Source: Burkholderiales bacterium
GTDB taxonomy: Bacteria; Pseudomonadota; Gammaproteobacteria; Burkholderiales; Nitrosomonadaceae
Reading direction: 5' to 3'
NCBI GenBank assembly: GCA_024235735.1
Contig: JACKLU010000006.1
Span: forward strand, 99,853-163,852
Length of the DNA stretch: 64,000 bases
The notes below the pieces were generated by a model. It was not told the origin of the DNA. It searched no databases and saw nothing but the letters and a program-made list of their open reading frames with translations. Below, one piece after another: positions 63,947-64,000 of this stretch. Position 1 is the first letter of the stretch. Every line of letters starts with the position of its first letter. The position numbers and the translations under genes were made by a program.

Positions 63947-64000
63947 GAGAAAGATTCTAGCACAACGTGTGCCATTTGTGCTCAAATACCAATGTTATCC

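Overview
The window looks like a chromosome segment of a Gram-negative betaproteobacterium with roughly balanced base composition. Nitrosomonadaceae (Nitrosomonas-like) is my best guess. The evidence is a CADD/TenA-type protein of the kind studied as NE1434 in Nitrosomonas europaea, the hemA-prfA-prmC-grxD cluster, the Mla operon, and the emphasis on metal uptake. No amo, hao or rRNA gene is present, so the assignment stays an inference. I saw no tRNA, rRNA or CRISPR array.

Layout. 1-6.7 kb: the start of a coiled-coil protein (minus strand, cut by the edge), then a plus-strand metal-related cluster: a HupE/UreJ domain fused to a TonB-dependent receptor, a TlpA-like thioredoxin, an Asp-box protein, CopC and a lipoprotein. 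An FNR-like site lies upstream of the cluster. 6.9-10.7 kb: a broken yfdX-like gene, two small palindromic elements and an OmpR/EnvZ-type two-component pair. 10.7-21 kb, mostly minus strand: an ABC ATPase, mlaFEDCB, an AGCS symporter, a secreted nuclease, an SH3-domain protein and sdhCDA without sdhB. 21-32.8 kb: putA, a tripartite RND efflux pump, a glutamate-synthase-like flavoprotein and an orphan ABC-2 permease. 32.9-34.7 kb: a small accessory island with an antitoxin remnant, a toxin-antitoxin pair bracketed by two copies of a 58-bp repeat, and an FRG-domain gene. 34.9-53 kb: sbcCD, a divergent Nramp-like transporter, an Atm1-type ABC exporter, a CADD-like pABA-synthesis protein, metE/metR, and grxD-prmC-prfA-hemA.

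54-63 kb holds the most unusual region. It is a tight minus-strand operon with an 835-residue protein of unknown family built from two related halves, a 1001-residue glycyl radical enzyme (Gly965 radical motif, Cys547/Glu549 active site), a small possibly SCP2-like protein, and a radical-SAM glycyl radical activase. Dihydrolipoyl dehydrogenase follows, and a monohaem DUF3365-type protein lies upstream. A one-mismatch FNR box with a correctly spaced -10 element precedes the operon, which suggests that low oxygen switches it on. The glycyl radical enzyme does not look like pyruvate formate-lyase. Its substrate is unknown, and this set is the best candidate here for an undescribed system. A BrnTA-type toxin-antitoxin pair closes the window.
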